The translations under genes were made by a program, and so were the position numbers. A stretch of 64,000 nt of DNA from Ryuthela nishihirai (taxonomy: Eukaryota; Arthropoda; Arachnida; Araneae; Heptathelidae): positions 21,141,283 through 21,205,282 of the forward strand of contig JAWZYU010000017.1 of the NCBI GenBank assembly GCA_038380435.1, written 5' to 3'. The notes beneath the pieces were generated by a model, which did no database searches, was not told the DNA's origin, and worked only from the letters and a program-made list of their open reading frames with translations. Shown here piece after piece: positions 63,226 through 64,000 of the stretch. Position 1 is the stretch's first letter, and each line of letters opens with the position of its first letter.

Positions 63226-63696
63226 TCTCAAAAAAGTATCCGAACACATGGTTGATTACAGAATTCAAAAAAAATATCTGGCAACGATTTCTTTTAGAAA
63301 TCAATGATCTGTCAACCTTCGTGTCACGTGACACCTTCGTTGCTAGATCACCAATTTCTAAAAAAAAATTAGTTGCCAGATATTTTTTTCTGAATTCTGC
63401 AATCAACCATAGTGTCGCGGATAATTTTTTGAGCGACTGTAGGTGGTCATATTATTTTGATACTAGATCGTGTGGGCGCACTCACGGAAATATTGAGCGT
63501 GTGCAGTTACCGTTCACAGCAAACTGGAGCATGTGCAGTAACTGCACACGCTCCAGAGCATGTGCAGTAACTGCACACGCTCCAGTTTGCTGTGAACGGT
63601 AACTTGAGCGTGTACAGTTGCTGTACACGCTCCAGATATTTTTCCTGAATTCTGTAATCAACCATAGTGTTCGGATACTTTTTTGAGCTACTATGC
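63226..63696. mobile_element. Tc1-type fold-back MITE and adjoining half element
   Basis: CTCTCAAAAAAGTATCCGAA to GAGCGACTG (63440), then the duplicated half element ending GAGCTACTA. It includes an extra tandem CTGCACACGCTCCAG unit compared with 45861-46085. Confidence 0.85.
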
Positions 63697-63871
63697 CCAT
63701 AACCAAACTCTCTACTATGAATACACAGCCGCTAATTATCGTAGAGAAGAAATTCACCCTCGCGAAGTCAGGATATTAGTGAAAGAAACGGCAACTTGAA
63801 AAACTTTAGACCAGCAGCCTCACGGACTCGACTGCTTCCTAAGGAAATGCTTACCGACTCTCTAACCAAGT

Positions 63872-64000
63872 TGGGGGCGGGGGTGGCTCAGTCGGTAGCG
63901 CGCCAGGCTCGTAATCTGTAGTTCCCAGATTCGAGTCACAGCTGGGTCAGCGTTGAGATTTATCTCCGCAAAATTCCCCACCCTGTCCACGGTCAGTAGG
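63872..64000 (+). mobile_element. SINE-A, runs off the right edge
   Basis: Head GGGTGGCTCAGTCGGTAGCG, B-box position GATTCGAGTCA (one change), then TTTATCTCCGCAAAATTCCC. The copy continues past the window. Confidence 0.92.

Overview
The window is nuclear DNA of an intron-rich, AT-rich animal, most likely an invertebrate. The signs are two split genes with ordinary GT-AG introns of 0.1 to 5 kb, and a dense load of Tc1/mariner, hAT, piggyBac-type, P/THAP-type, RTE-like and RLE-type elements plus at least three tRNA-derived repeat families. I cannot name the phylum; an arthropod (perhaps chelicerate) or a mollusc would fit. No bacterial operons, CRISPR arrays or rRNA genes are visible.

Left part (1-26.4 kb, minus strand): ten exons of FTSJ3 (yeast Spb1), the nucleolar pre-rRNA 2'-O-methyltransferase. 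The start codon is at 26441 and about 480 codons lie in the window; the C-terminal Spb1 domain lies beyond the left edge. The K-D-K-E catalytic tetrad is complete with RlmE-like spacing. Intron 1 has a GC donor. The introns hold Tc1 remnants, hAT, piggyBac-like and mariner MITEs, tandem repeats and fold-back elements carrying a tRNA-like promoter.

Middle (26.5-43.3 kb, intergenic): a transposon cluster. It contains a decayed Tc1 transposase, a piggyBac-type MITE, two oppositely oriented RTE-like LINE copies, a decayed P/THAP9-like transposase, the 3' end of an RLE-type LINE, a nearly complete BED-type hAT transposase with two frameshifts, and a four-unit tandem array of SINE-B.

Right part (43.3-63 kb, minus strand): eight 3'-terminal exons of a secreted or extracellular fasciclin (FAS1) repeat protein. 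It has at least three FAS1 domains, two of them joined by a Gly-rich linker built from a 57-bp coding minisatellite. One exon carries a one-base frameshift. Its introns are packed with SINE-A, SINE-B and Tc1-type fold-back MITEs, some nested with clear target-site duplications.

The most unusual feature is at 49.7-52.4 kb. One SINE-B copy has expanded internally into about 49 head-to-tail 55-bp units, nearly all keeping the RNA polymerase III B box and none an A box. Three other unrelated non-autonomous elements within 20 kb also show internal tandem amplification (174 bp x4, 128 bp x5, 118 bp x3). SINE-A, SINE-B and 'tRNA-like fold-back' are local names used here only.
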